A DNA stretch of 64,000 nucleotides from Pelomonas sp. Root1217 (GTDB lineage: Bacteria > Pseudomonadota > Gammaproteobacteria > Burkholderiales > Burkholderiaceae_C). How positions within the stretch are numbered: the first letter of the stretch is position 1; each line of letters opens with the position of its first letter. The DNA is taken from positions 13,309-77,308 of the forward strand of contig NZ_LMDC01000003.1 of NCBI RefSeq assembly GCF_001425705.1. Direction: 5' to 3'. A program made the translations under genes and the position numbers. This document shows positions 1 to 9,677 of the stretch, piece after piece. Below the pieces are notes generated by a model. It saw only the letters and a list, made by a program, of their open reading frames with translations, made no database searches and was not told the origin of the DNA.

Positions 1-98
1 TGGTGCTGGCGCTGGTGTCGCTGCTGCGTTTTGAGCTGACCGAGAAGCGCATGGCCGAGATCCGGGTGCAGCTTGAAGCCACGCGGGGCCGCGTATGA
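1..98 (+). CDS. C-terminal end of a sugar:cation symporter (GPH/MFS type), partial
   Basis: Only the last 32 codons are inside the window, read in the frame that ends at TGA 96-98. The residues are a hydrophobic segment (LVLALVSLLRF) followed by a charged tail with LTEKRMAEIR. This looks like the last membrane helix and the cytoplasmic tail of glycoside-pentoside-hexuronide symporters, whose C-termini usually carry such a short charged helix. The gene lies just upstream of four exported xylan or arabinan hydrolases on the same strand, so it probably imports the released pentose or xylo-oligosaccharide. The family call rests on a very short piece plus context and could be another MFS member. 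Confidence 0.5.
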   Translation, partial: VLALVSLLRFELTEKRMAEIRVQLEATRGRV

Positions 99-146
99 CG
101 TCGGCGCGCACCGATTCCCTGAAAACATCAAGCCCGAAAAACATCC

Positions 147-1232
147 ATGGCTGAAGTCATGCGCAACTACAAATCTCCCTTGAACGGTTTCAACGCACTC
201 TGGTTTGCGTCCTGCCTGGCATTGAGCACCTTCGCCCACGCGGCGGAGCCGGCGAATCGGACCCAGGATTTCGAATGGAAATCCAGCGAGCCGCTGGTCA
301 GGCCGCCAGCCGACGCGAAGCACATCTTTGGCGTCAAGGACCCCACCATCGTCTATCACGACGGCCGCTACCACGTCTTCATGACCACGGCGGGCACGAA
401 CGGCTGGGGCATGGCCTATACGAGCTTTGCCACCTGGGAGGAGGCGCCCAAGGCCCCGCTCTTCATGCTCGACAAGTCCCCCATCGGGCCCGGCTACCGC
501 GCCGCACCCCAGGTCTTCTACTTCGCGCCGCAAAAGCTCTGGTATCTGATCTACCAGGGCGGCGACCCGCTGTATTCCACGACCAAGGACATCAACGATC
601 CCCACTCATGGACGGCACCGCAGCCTTTCTACAAGACCATCCCGGAGAGCGTGAAGGACGACAAGGGCCAGGCGACCTGGCTGGACTTCTGGAACATCTG
701 CGACGACAAGAAGTGCCACCTCTTCTTCACCGGCGACAACGGCAGCTTCTACCGCGGCGAAACGACGATCGAGCGCTTCCCTCAGGGCTTCTCCGAGCCT
801 GTCGTCGCCATGAAGGAACAGCGCGACGACATGTTCGAGGCGAGCAACACCTACAAGATCGCCGGCACCCACCAGTACCTGACGCTGATCGAGGCCATGC
901 GGCCAGGCGGGCGATATTTCCGGGCCTGGACCGCTGATCGCCTCGACGGCAAGTGGCAGCCCATTGCTGGCGCCGAGATGAACCGGTTCGCCGGCGCAGA
1001 CAACGTCAAGTTCAACGGCCGGATCTGGTCCGAAGGCGTCTCCCATGGCGAAATGATCCGCGACGGCGCCGACCAGACGCTGACCATCGACCCCTGCAAG
1101 CCGATGAGATTCCTCTTCCAGGGCCTGGACATGGAAAAGGGCAAGAAGTACGACTACATCGAACTGCCCTATCGGCTGGGGCTGATCACCGCCACGGCCC
1201 CCGACGCCATCAGCGCGATGTGCAAGAAATGA
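147..1232 (+). CDS. GH62 alpha-L-arabinofuranosidase, exported
   Basis: 361 aa. Removes arabinofuranosyl side chains from arabinoxylan or arabinan. A signal peptide ends near AHA-AEP at about residue 33. The five-bladed propeller of clan GH-F follows: VKDPTIVY gives the general base Asp65, ATWLDFW gives the pKa-tuning Asp180, and MFEASNTY gives the likely acid Glu231. Length fits a single-domain GH62 with no carbohydrate-binding module. The ATG at 147 has no clear ribosome site; an in-frame ATG at 159 would leave an equally good signal peptide. The next gene starts 52 bases downstream on the same strand. The GH62 call rests on the three catalytic motifs and on the overall sequence layout. Confidence 0.85.
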   Translation: MAEVMRNYKSPLNGFNALWFASCLALSTFAHAAEPANRTQDFEWKSSEPLVRPPADAKHIFGVKDPTIVYHDGRYHVFMTTAGTNGWGMAYTSFATWEEAPKAPLFMLDKSPIGPGYRAAPQVFYFAPQKLWYLIYQGGDPLYSTTKDINDPHSWTAPQPFYKTIPESVKDDKGQATWLDFWNICDDKKCHLFFTGDNGSFYRGETTIERFPQGFSEPVVAMKEQRDDMFEASNTYKIAGTHQYLTLIEAMRPGGRYFRAWTADRLDGKWQPIAGAEMNRFAGADNVKFNGRIWSEGVSHGEMIRDGADQTLTIDPCKPMRFLFQGLDMEKGKKYDYIELPYRLGLITATAPDAISAMCKK

Positions 1233-1284
1233 ACGACGCGGCGCGGCGCGCGCCTACCCCCGGAACATGACCCTGGAGACATCG

Positions 1285-2898
1285 ATGTGGACTCGCCGTG
1301 CGTTTCCCGCCATCCTTGCCGGCACCGCGGCCGGTTCAAGCGCACTTGCTAGCGCGTCGACGACGGATGCCACGCCCGGATCGCGCAATTTCGCCTTTGG
1401 CATCGAGGGCCAGCGCAAGGCCGACCTGGGCAATGGGACCTATCTGAATCCCATCGTGCCAGGCGACCACGCCGACCCGACGATCTTGAAGGACGGTGCC
1501 GACTACTGGATGACTTTCTCGTCCTTCCAGTCCTATCCGGGCGCCGTCATCTGGCATTCGCAGGACCTGGTGAACTGGGCGCCCGTCACCGCGGCGCTGC
1601 GCCAGCCCATCGGCACCGTCTGGGCGATGGACCTGATCAAACACGCGGGCCGCTATTTCATCTACATCCCGGTGCTGCAGGACGCCGGCATGGGCATCTA
1701 CGTCATCCACGCCGACGACATCCGCGGGCCGTGGAGCGCGCCCATCGATCTGAAGATCCCCGGCTGCATCGACCCCGGCCATGTCGTCGGCGAGGACGGA
1801 CGGCGCTACCTCTTCGTCAACGGCGGCCGCCGCGTGCGGCTCAAGGACGATGGCCTCGCCACCGACGGCGCGTTGGAGAACAACGCCTGGACACCTTGGC
1901 AATACCCCAAGGACTGGGTCGTCGAGATGTTCGCGCCCGAGGGGCCCAAGCTGCTCAGGCGTGGCGAGTGGTTCTACCTGATCTCCGCCGTCGGCGGCAC
2001 GGCGGGGCCGCCCACCAGCCATATGGTCACCGTGGCACGCTCGCGCTCGGTCCACGGGCCCTGGGAGGACTGCCCACACAACCCCATCGTGCGCACGAAG
2101 AGCGCCAGCGAGCCCTGGTGGTCGCGCGGCCACGCCAGCCTCGTCGAAGGGCCGGCGGGGGACTGGTGGATGGTCTATCACGGCTATGAGAACGGCATGC
2201 GCACGCTGGGCCGCCAGGCGCTGCTGGAGCCCGTCGAGTGGACCCAGGACGGCTGGCCGCACGCCAAGGGCGGCACGCTGGACAAGCCCCTGCCCAAGCC
2301 GCGCGGTGGCAAACGCAGCCCCGCGGGCTTTGCGCTGTCCGACGATTTCTCCAGCGGCAAGCTCGGCTTGCAATGGGCCTTCCATGCGCCAGGTCCCGAT
2401 GAAGCCAAGCGCCTGCGCTTCGAGAGCGGTGCGGATAAGGCCCTGGTCATCCGCGGCAAAGGCAAGGCCCTGCCCGACTCCTCGCCATTGACCTGTGCCT
2501 GCGGCGACCGCAGCTACGAGGTCAGTGTTGAGCTGGAGATCATCGGCGACGGCCATGGTGGCCTGGCGCTGTTCTACGAGGAGCGCGGCCACGTCGGCCT
2601 CGGCTTCAGCACCACGCAGATGCTGACCTATGGCTATGGCCAGGAGCACTCGTGGATGCGAGAGAACATGGCCACCCGCCGTGTGCACATCCGCCTCGTC
2701 AACCGCGAGAACGTCATCACCTGGCACACCTCGCACGATGCTGGCAAGAGCTGGAAACAGCATTCCTGGCAAATGGAGGTCTCCGGCCTGCATCACAACG
2801 TATTCGGCGGCTTCGTCAGCTTGCGGCCTGCGCTGTTCAGCGCCGGCGCCGGCGAAGTGCGCGCCCGCAACTTCGTCTACAGAGGACTCCCGACATGA
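1285..2898 (+). CDS. GH43 family beta-xylosidase/arabinofuranosidase with C-terminal beta-sandwich, exported
   Basis: 537 aa. The start is ATG 1285, chosen because GGAG (1275-1278) sits six bases before it; an upstream ATG at 1267 lacks such a site. The N-terminus is a twin-arginine-like signal (MWTRRAF plus an alanine-rich stretch). The GH43 propeller follows: HADPTI with base Asp64, WAMD with Asp116 and PEGPKL with acid Glu219. From about residue 350 (DDFSSGKLG) there is a concanavalin-like C-terminal domain typical of GH43 beta-xylosidases. It probably trims xylo-oligosaccharides or arabinose decorations in the periplasm or outside the cell. Its stop overlaps the start of the GH39 gene (ATGA 2895-2898), suggesting translational coupling. 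Exact substrate cannot be told from motifs. Confidence 0.87.
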   Translation: MWTRRAFPAILAGTAAGSSALASASTTDATPGSRNFAFGIEGQRKADLGNGTYLNPIVPGDHADPTILKDGADYWMTFSSFQSYPGAVIWHSQDLVNWAPVTAALRQPIGTVWAMDLIKHAGRYFIYIPVLQDAGMGIYVIHADDIRGPWSAPIDLKIPGCIDPGHVVGEDGRRYLFVNGGRRVRLKDDGLATDGALENNAWTPWQYPKDWVVEMFAPEGPKLLRRGEWFYLISAVGGTAGPPTSHMVTVARSRSVHGPWEDCPHNPIVRTKSASEPWWSRGHASLVEGPAGDWWMVYHGYENGMRTLGRQALLEPVEWTQDGWPHAKGGTLDKPLPKPRGGKRSPAGFALSDDFSSGKLGLQWAFHAPGPDEAKRLRFESGADKALVIRGKGKALPDSSPLTCACGDRSYEVSVELEIIGDGHGGLALFYEERGHVGLGFSTTQMLTYGYGQEHSWMRENMATRRVHIRLVNRENVITWHTSHDAGKSWKQHSWQMEVSGLHHNVFGGFVSLRPALFSAGAGEVRARNFVYRGLPT

Positions 2899-4478
2899 CT
2901 TCACTCCGCTCCCTGCGCCGCCGCCAGTTGCTGGCCGCCACCGCCTTGCCCCTGGTCGCCCCCATGACACTTGCCGCCCCGCAACAACGCCGCATCGTGC
3001 TCGACGTGGCCCAGGCCAAGGAGCCGCTGGACCGCTTCTTCGATCATTGCGTCGGCGCCGACTACCCCGGCACGACCTATCGCCCCGATGCGCTCGCGCA
3101 GCTGAAGACCGCGGTCGATGAGCTGGGGTTCCGCTACCTGCGCTTCCACGCCATCTTCCACGACGTGTTCAAGACGGTGACGCGCGACGCCGCGGGCAAG
3201 CTGGTGTTCGATTTCACCGGCATTGACAAGCTCTACGACGCGATGCTGGCCCGGCGCATCAAGCCTTTCGTCGAGCTGGGCTTCACGCCGCAGGCGCTGA
3301 AGACCTCGGACAACAAGATCTTCTACTGGGAGGGCAACACCTCCCATCCCGAGCCCGCCGGTTGGGTGGCGCTCATCGACGCCTTCATCCGCCACCTGCT
3401 GGAGCGCTACGGCGCGGCTGAAGTGCACGACTGGTACTTCGAGGTCTGGAACGAACCCAACCTCGACGGCTTCTGGGAAAATGCCGATCAAAAGGCCTAC
3501 TTCGACCTCTACACCCGCACCGCCAAGGCGATCAAGGCTGTCAGCCCGCTGCTGCGCGTGGGCGGCCCTTCCACGGCCGGCGCGGCCTGGGTGCCCGAGT
3601 TCCTGGCCCACGCCAAGGCCACCAACACGCCGGTGGACTTCATCACGACGCACACCTATGGCGTCGATGAAGGCTTCCTCGACGAGTTCGGCAAGGAAGA
3701 CCGCAAACTGTCCAAGTCGCCGGACGCCATCGTGGGTGACGTGCGGCGCGTGCGCAAGGAGATCGAAGCCTCGCACCTGCCAGGCCTGCCGCTGTTCTTC
3801 ACCGAGTGGAGCACCAGCTACAACCCGCGCGACCTGGTGCACGACTCGTACATGAGCGCGCCCTATGTGCTGAGCAAGCTGAAAGCTTCGCAAGGACTCG
3901 CCCAGCACATGAGCTACTGGGTCTACAGCGACCTGTTCGAGGAACCCGGCCCGCCGGACGCGCCCTTCCACGGCGGCTTCGGCTTGATGACGCGCGAGGG
4001 CATCCGCAAGCCGGTTTGGTTTTCGTACAAGTACCTGGCGGCGCTGAAGGGCAAGGAGGTGCCGACGAGCGATGCCTCCACGTGGGCAAGCATTGACGGC
4101 GACCAGGTGCAGGCCATCGTCTGGGACTGGCGCCAGCCCGACCAGACGGCCAGCAACCGCAGCTTCTTCGGCAAGCCGCAACCGGCCCGGGATGCGGGCA
4201 GCGCGACCGTCGAACTGCGCCACCTGCCGCCCGGCCGCTACCAGCTCACACAGCGCCGCACCGGCTACGAGGTCAATGACGCCCACACCGCTTACCTGAA
4301 GATGGGTTCACCGAGGAACCTCGACGCGAAGCAGCTCGCCACGCTGCAGGGGCTGACGACCGACAAGCCGGAAGTGCAGCGCGAACTCCAGGTCGGCGCG
4401 AGTGGCTCAGCCACGGTGACGCTGAAACTCCGCAGCCACGACGTCGTGCTGCTGAGCCTGAGCAAGATGGCACCATGA
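2895..4478 (+). CDS. GH39 family beta-xylosidase, exported
   Basis: 527 aa. GH39 enzymes are retaining beta-xylosidases that cut xylo-oligosaccharides from the non-reducing end. The start ATG 2895 overlaps the previous stop and has AGAGGA (2881-2886) upstream. The N-terminus (SLRSLRRRQLLAATALPLVAP) is a Tat-like or Sec signal. The TIM barrel shows the acid/base Glu187 in EVWNEPN and the nucleophile Glu304 in FFTEWSTSY, with HTYG between them as expected. A beta-rich tail follows the barrel. The reading frame stays open further upstream, but that extension reads through the coding frame of the GH43 gene and is not family-like. The stop overlaps the next start by ATGA (4475-4478). Confidence 0.88.
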   Translation: MTSLRSLRRRQLLAATALPLVAPMTLAAPQQRRIVLDVAQAKEPLDRFFDHCVGADYPGTTYRPDALAQLKTAVDELGFRYLRFHAIFHDVFKTVTRDAAGKLVFDFTGIDKLYDAMLARRIKPFVELGFTPQALKTSDNKIFYWEGNTSHPEPAGWVALIDAFIRHLLERYGAAEVHDWYFEVWNEPNLDGFWENADQKAYFDLYTRTAKAIKAVSPLLRVGGPSTAGAAWVPEFLAHAKATNTPVDFITTHTYGVDEGFLDEFGKEDRKLSKSPDAIVGDVRRVRKEIEASHLPGLPLFFTEWSTSYNPRDLVHDSYMSAPYVLSKLKASQGLAQHMSYWVYSDLFEEPGPPDAPFHGGFGLMTREGIRKPVWFSYKYLAALKGKEVPTSDASTWASIDGDQVQAIVWDWRQPDQTASNRSFFGKPQPARDAGSATVELRHLPPGRYQLTQRRTGYEVNDAHTAYLKMGSPRNLDAKQLATLQGLTTDKPEVQRELQVGASGSATVTLKLRSHDVVLLSLSKMAP

Positions 4479-5701
4479 AGCGACGCGAAGCCGTCCTGGG
4501 CCTCGCGGCCGGTCTGGCGGGCTGCGGCGGAGGTGGCGGCGCAGCGGTGAGTGCGTCACCCACGCCAGCACCCGCACCGGCTTCTGCTCCCACGCCGGCC
4601 GCGGGCGGCTCGCCCTATCCCGACTACAACATCTCGCCCACGCCGGCCAACACCTCCGGCATGGCCGACTCGGCCGTGCAGGCCGCGCAGAAGATGCGCA
4701 CCGGCCTGAACATCGGCAACACGCTGGAAGCGGTGGGCGGCAAGAGCGAGACCTCCTGGGGCAACCCGAAGATCACGCGCGATTTCGTGCAGTTCATCAA
4801 GGCCAGCGGCTTCAATGCCGTGCGCCTGCCGACGTCCTGGGACCAGTACGCCGATGCGACGACCGCCAGGATCGACCCGGCCTGGCTGACCCGCGTCAAG
4901 GAGGTCGTCCAGTACTGCATCGACGCCGACCTCCACGTCATCGTCAACATCCACTGGGACGGCGGCTGGCTGGAGGAACACTGCACGCCCGACAGGCAGG
5001 TCGCCAACAACCACAAGCAGCGGGCCTTCTGGCAGCAGATCGCGACCCAGCTGCGCGACTTCGACGGGCGGCTGCTGTTTGCCAGCGCCAACGAGCCCAA
5101 CGTCAAGACGGCCGAGCAGATGGCCGTGCTGATGAGCTACCACCAGACCTTCATCGACGCCGTTCGCGCCACCGGCGGCCGCAATGCCTGGCGCAACCTG
5201 GTCGTGCAAGGCCCGTCGACCGATGTGGAGCTCACCAAACAGCTGATGACGGGCTGGCCGGTGGACACGACCAGCGGCCGGCTGATGGCAGAGATCCACT
5301 ACTACACACCGTGGAACTTCACCGGCATGACCAAGGACGAGACCTGGGGCAACCAGTTCTTCTACTGGGGCCAGGGCAACCACTCCACCACCGACACCGC
5401 CCACAACCCCACCTGGGGCGAGGAGGACGCGGTGGACAGCCTGCTCGGGTCGATGAAGACGCGCTTCGTCGACAAGGGCATTCCCGTCATCGTCGGCGAG
5501 TTCGGCGCCCAGCACCGCACCTCGTTGACCGGCGAGGCGCTGCGGCTGCACGAGGCCAGCCGCGTCTACTACTGCAAGACCGTGGCGCAGAGGTCTCGCG
5601 CCTTCGGCCTGGTGCCGTTCTACTGGGACACCGGCTCGCTGCTGGATCGCAGCCGCAACGTCGTGCTGGACGCCAAGGTGCTGGACGCCTTGACGGCGTG
5701 A
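4475..5701 (+). CDS. GH5 endo-glucanase/xyloglucanase-like lipoprotein (GH5_4 type)
   Basis: 408 aa. The N-terminus is a lipoprotein signal with lipobox LAGC (Cys17), followed by a Gly/Ala/Pro-rich linker to about residue 48. The catalytic barrel shows GLNIGNTLEA, VRLPTSWD, HVIVNIHWDGG, acid/base Glu207 in SANEPNV, HYYTPWNF, and nucleophile Glu342 in VGEFGAQ. This arrangement is typical of subfamily GH5_4, whose members attack cellulose, xyloglucan, mixed-linkage glucan or xylan. It is probably anchored to a membrane, facing the periplasm or outside. It is the last gene of the GH62-GH43-GH39-GH5 run. The subfamily call is by recollected motif pattern, and the polymer cannot be fixed without assays. 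Confidence 0.85.
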   Translation: MKRREAVLGLAAGLAGCGGGGGAAVSASPTPAPAPASAPTPAAGGSPYPDYNISPTPANTSGMADSAVQAAQKMRTGLNIGNTLEAVGGKSETSWGNPKITRDFVQFIKASGFNAVRLPTSWDQYADATTARIDPAWLTRVKEVVQYCIDADLHVIVNIHWDGGWLEEHCTPDRQVANNHKQRAFWQQIATQLRDFDGRLLFASANEPNVKTAEQMAVLMSYHQTFIDAVRATGGRNAWRNLVVQGPSTDVELTKQLMTGWPVDTTSGRLMAEIHYYTPWNFTGMTKDETWGNQFFYWGQGNHSTTDTAHNPTWGEEDAVDSLLGSMKTRFVDKGIPVIVGEFGAQHRTSLTGEALRLHEASRVYYCKTVAQRSRAFGLVPFYWDTGSLLDRSRNVVLDAKVLDALTA

Positions 5702-5865
5702 CCCCATGACCCTGCCCTGCCCGTCAAGGGACACCGGCGCCGCCATCCCGTGAATGCGGCGCTTCGGCTCGAGGTGTAACGGGCGTCACCCATCGCGCGA
5801 GCCGCCACGCAGTTCGACTATCCTGTTAGCAAGCCCGGCAGCCTCGGGCGCCTCAGGAAGCCGAC

Positions 5866-8385
5866 TTGGACGCAAGCCGCTTGCCCCGGGAGGGCGGTGC
5901 TCCCACCGATGCCACGCCGGCGCAAACCCGGCCGGCCTTTTTGCTGGACCAGCCAGCCGGCCCGCGCGAGCGCCGTCATGCGCTGATCGTCGCGCTGCTG
6001 TCAGTGGCCGTGTTCGCCGCCCTGCTGCCCTTCGCCAAGCACAAGCTGGCGGCGGTGCCGGCCTTCATCCCCATCTACGAGTCGGCCCTGGTGCTGACCG
6101 ACCTCATCACGGCGGTGCTGCTGTTCGGCCAGTACCGCATCCTGCGCTCCCAAGCCCTGCTGGTGCTGGGCTGCGGTTATCTGTTCACCGCCGCGATGGC
6201 GACGGCCCATGCGCTGAGCTTCCCCGGCCTGTTCAGCGCCAGCGGCCTGTTGGGCGCAACGACGCAGACCACCGTCTGGCTCTACATGCTGTGGCACGGC
6301 GGCTTCCCGCTCTTCGTGCTCGGCTACGTCGCATTGAAAGGCAGGCCTCAAGTTGGCTTGCCCGCATGGGCGTGGCCAGGCCTTACCTTGCTGGCCGGCG
6401 CCGGCAGCGTTGCGCTGACGACCGTGGGCCATGCCTGGCTGCCCGATCTGCTCGTCGGTGGCCGCTACTCGCTGGCCTTCCAGATCACCATCGGCTGCGT
6501 CTGGGCCTTCAGCCTTGTGGCGCTGGCCGCGCTGTGGCGCCAGAAGCCGCGCACCGTGCTGGACCTGTGGCTGATGGTGGTCAGCCTGGCCTGGCTGTTC
6601 GACATTGCGCTGTCGGCCATGCTCAACGCGGCCCGCTTCGACCTCGGCTTCTATGCCGGCCGCATCTACGGCCTGCTGGCCAGCTCGGTCGTGCTGATGG
6701 AGCTGCTGCTGGAAAACAGCGCGCTGTATGCCCGTCTGTTCAGGGCCTACGAGGCCGACCACGCCCAAGGCAAGGCGCTGGCCGCCGCACGCGACGAGGC
6801 CGAGGCGGCGAATGCAGCCAAGAGCCTTTTCCTGGCCAGCATGAGCCACGAGATCCGCACGCCGATGAACGCCATCATCGGCCTGACCAACCTCGTGCTG
6901 GAGACAAGGCTGGACGGGCGCCAGCGCGACTACCTCGGCAAGGTGCAGACCTCATCGAGGGCGCTGCTGATGCTGCTCAACGACATCCTGGACTACTCCA
7001 AGATCGAGGCCGGCAAGATCACGCTGGAGGCCGAGGAGTTCAATCCCGAGGAGCTGATCGAGAACGTCGGCCATCTGTTCTCGGCCCGGCTCGAAGAGGC
7101 CGGTTTGGACCTGCTGTTCGAGTTCGACGACAAGCTGCCCGACCGCCTGGTGGGCGACAGCCTGCGCCTCACCCAGGTGCTGAACAACCTCGTCGGCAAC
7201 GCTATCAAGTTCACGCCCAAGGGTGAGATCGTCCTGCGCGCCGAACTGCGCGACGAACAGGACGGCCGCGTGAGGTTGTGCATCAGCGTTCGCGACACCG
7301 GCATCGGCATGACGCCCGAGCAGCTGGGCCAGCTCTTCCAGGTGTTTGGCCAGACCGACGCCTCCATCGCGCGGCGCTATGGCGGAACCGGCCTGGGCCT
7401 GGCCATTTGCAAGCGCCTGGTGGAACTGATGGACGGCAGCTTCCAGGTCAGCAGCGTGCCGGGCCAGGGCAGCAATTTCAGTTTCACCTGCAGCTTCGGC
7501 AAGGCCAAGCCGGGCGCGGAGCGCATCGATCTGCACCGCATCCGCGGCATGCGCACCCTGGTCATCGATGCGCAACCGACCGAGCGGCTGATCCTCCAGC
7601 AGATGCTGCAGAGCTGGCGCTTCCAGGTCGGCGTGGCCTCGTTCGGCGACGAAGCCCTGTACCGGCTGCGCCAGGCCGACACGCTGCACCCCTACGAGCT
7701 GCTGCTGCTGGACTGGAAGACCACCGGCGCCGATTTCATCGACACGGCACGGCGTATCGCGGCCGAGCGCGGGGCGCCGGTGCCCGCGATCATCGCGCTG
7801 GGCAGCCTGCACGCGAGCCTGGACATCGCCGAGGAACTGAAGGCGCACCTCTTCGTCGAAGTGCTCGCGAAGCCCGTCACGCCGTCGCGCCTGTTCGACG
7901 CCCTCATGCAGTTGCAGCGCCGCGAGCCGGCCGAGGTCGTTCCCCAACCGCCCAGCATGGCCGACCTGGCCGAGACGCTGCGGCCCATCCACGGCGCGCG
8001 CGTGCTGCTCGTCGAGGACAACCCCGTCAACCAGCAGGTCGCCTGCGCCTTCCTGGAGATGGTCAAGCTGCAGGTCGAGGTAGCGGAGAACGGCGTGGAG
8101 GCCCTCGAGCGCATCAGGAAGGAGGCCTTCGATGCGGTGCTGATGGACATGCAGATGCCCGAGATGGACGGCGTGACCGCCACCCGGCTGATCCGCGCGA
8201 TGCCGGAGCATGCACGTCTGCCCATCATCGCCATGACGGCCGGCGCCATGGAAGCCGACGTGCAGGACTGCCTGGCCGCCGGCATGAATGCCCATGTCAG
8301 CAAACCCATCGACCCGCGGCAACTGGTGCGCACGCTGCTGGCCTGGGTCGAGCCGCCGGCCCGTGCGACAGGGTCAGGCGGATAG
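5866..8385 (+). CDS. MASE4-type hybrid histidine kinase with two receiver domains
   Basis: 839 aa starting at TTG 5866, supported by AGGAAG (5855-5860) five bases upstream. Residues about 30-245 form a multi-helix membrane sensor resembling MASE4 ([20 protein letters not shown]). A short coiled coil leads to HisKA ([12 protein letters not shown], phosphorylated His328) and HATPase_c at about 435-545 (N box [12 protein letters not shown] boxes DTGIGM and GGTGLGLAI). Receiver 1 (about 560-685) has phospho-acceptor Asp616 but only one residue of the usual acidic pair (VIDAQ). Receiver 2 (about 705-825) is complete: VEDNPVN, Asp761 in [10 protein letters not shown] and SKPID. No Hpt domain or output domain is present, so phosphate probably passes to a separate protein. 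It sits just downstream of the xylan locus, but a regulatory link is inference. It overlaps the next, opposite gene tail to tail by 12 bases. Confidence 0.88.
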   Translation: MDASRLPREGGAPTDATPAQTRPAFLLDQPAGPRERRHALIVALLSVAVFAALLPFAKHKLAAVPAFIPIYESALVLTDLITAVLLFGQYRILRSQALLVLGCGYLFTAAMATAHALSFPGLFSASGLLGATTQTTVWLYMLWHGGFPLFVLGYVALKGRPQVGLPAWAWPGLTLLAGAGSVALTTVGHAWLPDLLVGGRYSLAFQITIGCVWAFSLVALAALWRQKPRTVLDLWLMVVSLAWLFDIALSAMLNAARFDLGFYAGRIYGLLASSVVLMELLLENSALYARLFRAYEADHAQGKALAAARDEAEAANAAKSLFLASMSHEIRTPMNAIIGLTNLVLETRLDGRQRDYLGKVQTSSRALLMLLNDILDYSKIEAGKITLEAEEFNPEELIENVGHLFSARLEEAGLDLLFEFDDKLPDRLVGDSLRLTQVLNNLVGNAIKFTPKGEIVLRAELRDEQDGRVRLCISVRDTGIGMTPEQLGQLFQVFGQTDASIARRYGGTGLGLAICKRLVELMDGSFQVSSVPGQGSNFSFTCSFGKAKPGAERIDLHRIRGMRTLVIDAQPTERLILQQMLQSWRFQVGVASFGDEALYRLRQADTLHPYELLLLDWKTTGADFIDTARRIAAERGAPVPAIIALGSLHASLDIAEELKAHLFVEVLAKPVTPSRLFDALMQLQRREPAEVVPQPPSMADLAETLRPIHGARVLLVEDNPVNQQVACAFLEMVKLQVEVAENGVEALERIRKEAFDAVLMDMQMPEMDGVTATRLIRAMPEHARLPIIAMTAGAMEADVQDCLAAGMNAHVSKPIDPRQLVRTLLAWVEPPARATGSGG

Positions 8386-8856
8386 CCGCTCGAAGTCCAT
8401 CACCCAGTTGGTCTCCCAGGTCTGGCCGCCGTCGGCCGAGAAGGCCTGCTGCCAGCGCGGGGTGGGGGTGGCCGTGTCCGTCCAGCGGTAGCGCACGCGG
8501 ATGGGCTGGCCGCGCAATTCATCGTCACACTGGAACTCGCCGACACCGTCGGCAAAGCCGCCCACCACCGGCGGGTCCAGGCGATGCGGGTTGCGGCCGT
8601 CCACCCACCAGATGGCCCATTGCTTCGTCGACGGGTCGAAGGTCCGCATGGACAGGGCGCGATAGGTTCCACTGGGCAGTTCCAACACGTTGTCGTCGAT
8701 GTTGCCAAGGCCGTCGAGCAGAGGCCACATGCGGCAGCGGCCCTCGAAGTCTTCCCAGTCCTCGCAGCCAAGCAGGCGTTCCTTGAGGCGGCGATGGCTG
8801 ACCTTCCAGTGGCCGATGAAGAAGTCGAAGTCTTGCGGTGTCGAAGTTGTGTTCAT
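8374..8856 (-). CDS. DUF1579-like small protein
   Basis: 160 aa. It begins [16 protein letters not shown] and contains [16 protein letters not shown] and WWVDGR, the layout of the DUF1579 family: lipocalin-like beta-barrel proteins whose founding motif is 'FxGxW' near the N-terminus. No signal peptide or membrane segment is visible. It starts 5 bases after the NIPSNAP gene stops, so the two are almost certainly co-transcribed. Function is unknown; such proteins often sit beside small dimeric barrel proteins of secondary metabolism or stress. No clear ribosome site is seen, consistent with coupling to the upstream gene. Confidence 0.7.
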   Translation of the reverse strand: MNTTSTPQDFDFFIGHWKVSHRRLKERLLGCEDWEDFEGRCRMWPLLDGLGNIDDNVLELPSGTYRALSMRTFDPSTKQWAIWWVDGRNPHRLDPPVVGGFADGVGEFQCDDELRGQPIRVRYRWTDTATPTPRWQQAFSADGGQTWETNWVMDFERLSA

Positions 8857-8861
8857 GATGT

Positions 8862-9590
8862 TCAGGCGTGAAGGGAAGAACGGGCCGTGGGCGCGAGGCG
8901 CAAGGTCTGGGTGGGCTTGGCCAGCCAGGGCTGAAGCGATGCGGCGAAGTCCCGCGGCAGGATCGCGCTGGCGTCCGCGAACAGGGCCAGCGAGACCAGC
9001 ACGTGTTCGCCTTCGCGCACCGGAAGGCGCGGGAAGTTGTTGGGCGTGGCTTCGGTGACATACCAGGCCAGCTGTCGGGCTCCCGACGCGCGCAGCGCAT
9101 CGCTGAGCGGGCCGCGGGCAAGGTCCAGCAGTTCGAGGCCGGCCGGCGCTTTCAGGTGGAAGACCGTCGCCAGCAGCAACCCCGGGGGCAGCGCCGTCGC
9201 GCCGCGTTCGGCGCGGGGCCGTGCCGGCTCGGGCAGCGCGGCGCCACGCCAGGCGGGGCGCAGCAGCAACACGTTGTCGGAATCGATCATCGTCGCGTTG
9301 GCCGTGTTGCGGTGCTGTGTCCAGACGAGCCCGCCGTAGAAGGCGGGCAGGCTGTCGCCGCGCGCGGCCATGTCGGCAAAGCCACGCAGCCAGACAAAAC
9401 GGTCAGGCCCGTCCAGGTCACGGAACTGGCCCAGCACGCGGATGCCGACGGCTTCCTGCGTATCGACGAACTCGCGGTCGAAGAGCCCGATCAGCGTGTC
9501 CCGCTTGCCGGGGTGCAGGGTGTACTGGCGCAGTTCGACGACTTGGCAGTCCGGCGCGACGGGCGGTGTGGTTTGCGGAGGTAGAGGCAT
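8862..9590 (-). CDS. NIPSNAP family protein
   Basis: 242 aa. The N-terminal half is a NIPSNAP-type ferredoxin-like (dimeric alpha-beta barrel) domain: VVELRQYTLHPGKRDTL, then RVLGQFRDLDGPDRFVWLRGF, and FYGGLVW. The C-terminal half is a second, more divergent copy of the same fold (ATVFHLKAP, WYVTEATPNNFPRLPVREGEHVLV), so the protein may form an internal pseudo-dimer. No signal is seen; cytoplasmic. It is first in a two-gene unit with the DUF1579-like gene. Bacterial NIPSNAP proteins have no single established reaction, so none is assigned. The start at ATG 9590 fits the length of other two-domain members. Confidence 0.8.
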   Translation of the reverse strand: MPLPPQTTPPVAPDCQVVELRQYTLHPGKRDTLIGLFDREFVDTQEAVGIRVLGQFRDLDGPDRFVWLRGFADMAARGDSLPAFYGGLVWTQHRNTANATMIDSDNVLLLRPAWRGAALPEPARPRAERGATALPPGLLLATVFHLKAPAGLELLDLARGPLSDALRASGARQLAWYVTEATPNNFPRLPVREGEHVLVSLALFADASAILPRDFAASLQPWLAKPTQTLRLAPTARSSLHA

Positions 9591-9677
9591 GGCTCAGAGT
9601 CCACGGAGTTCAAGGTCCGTGCAGTCTGCTCCGCCATACCTGTCAACTCATGGCATGTATTCCAGCGTCACCGAAAT

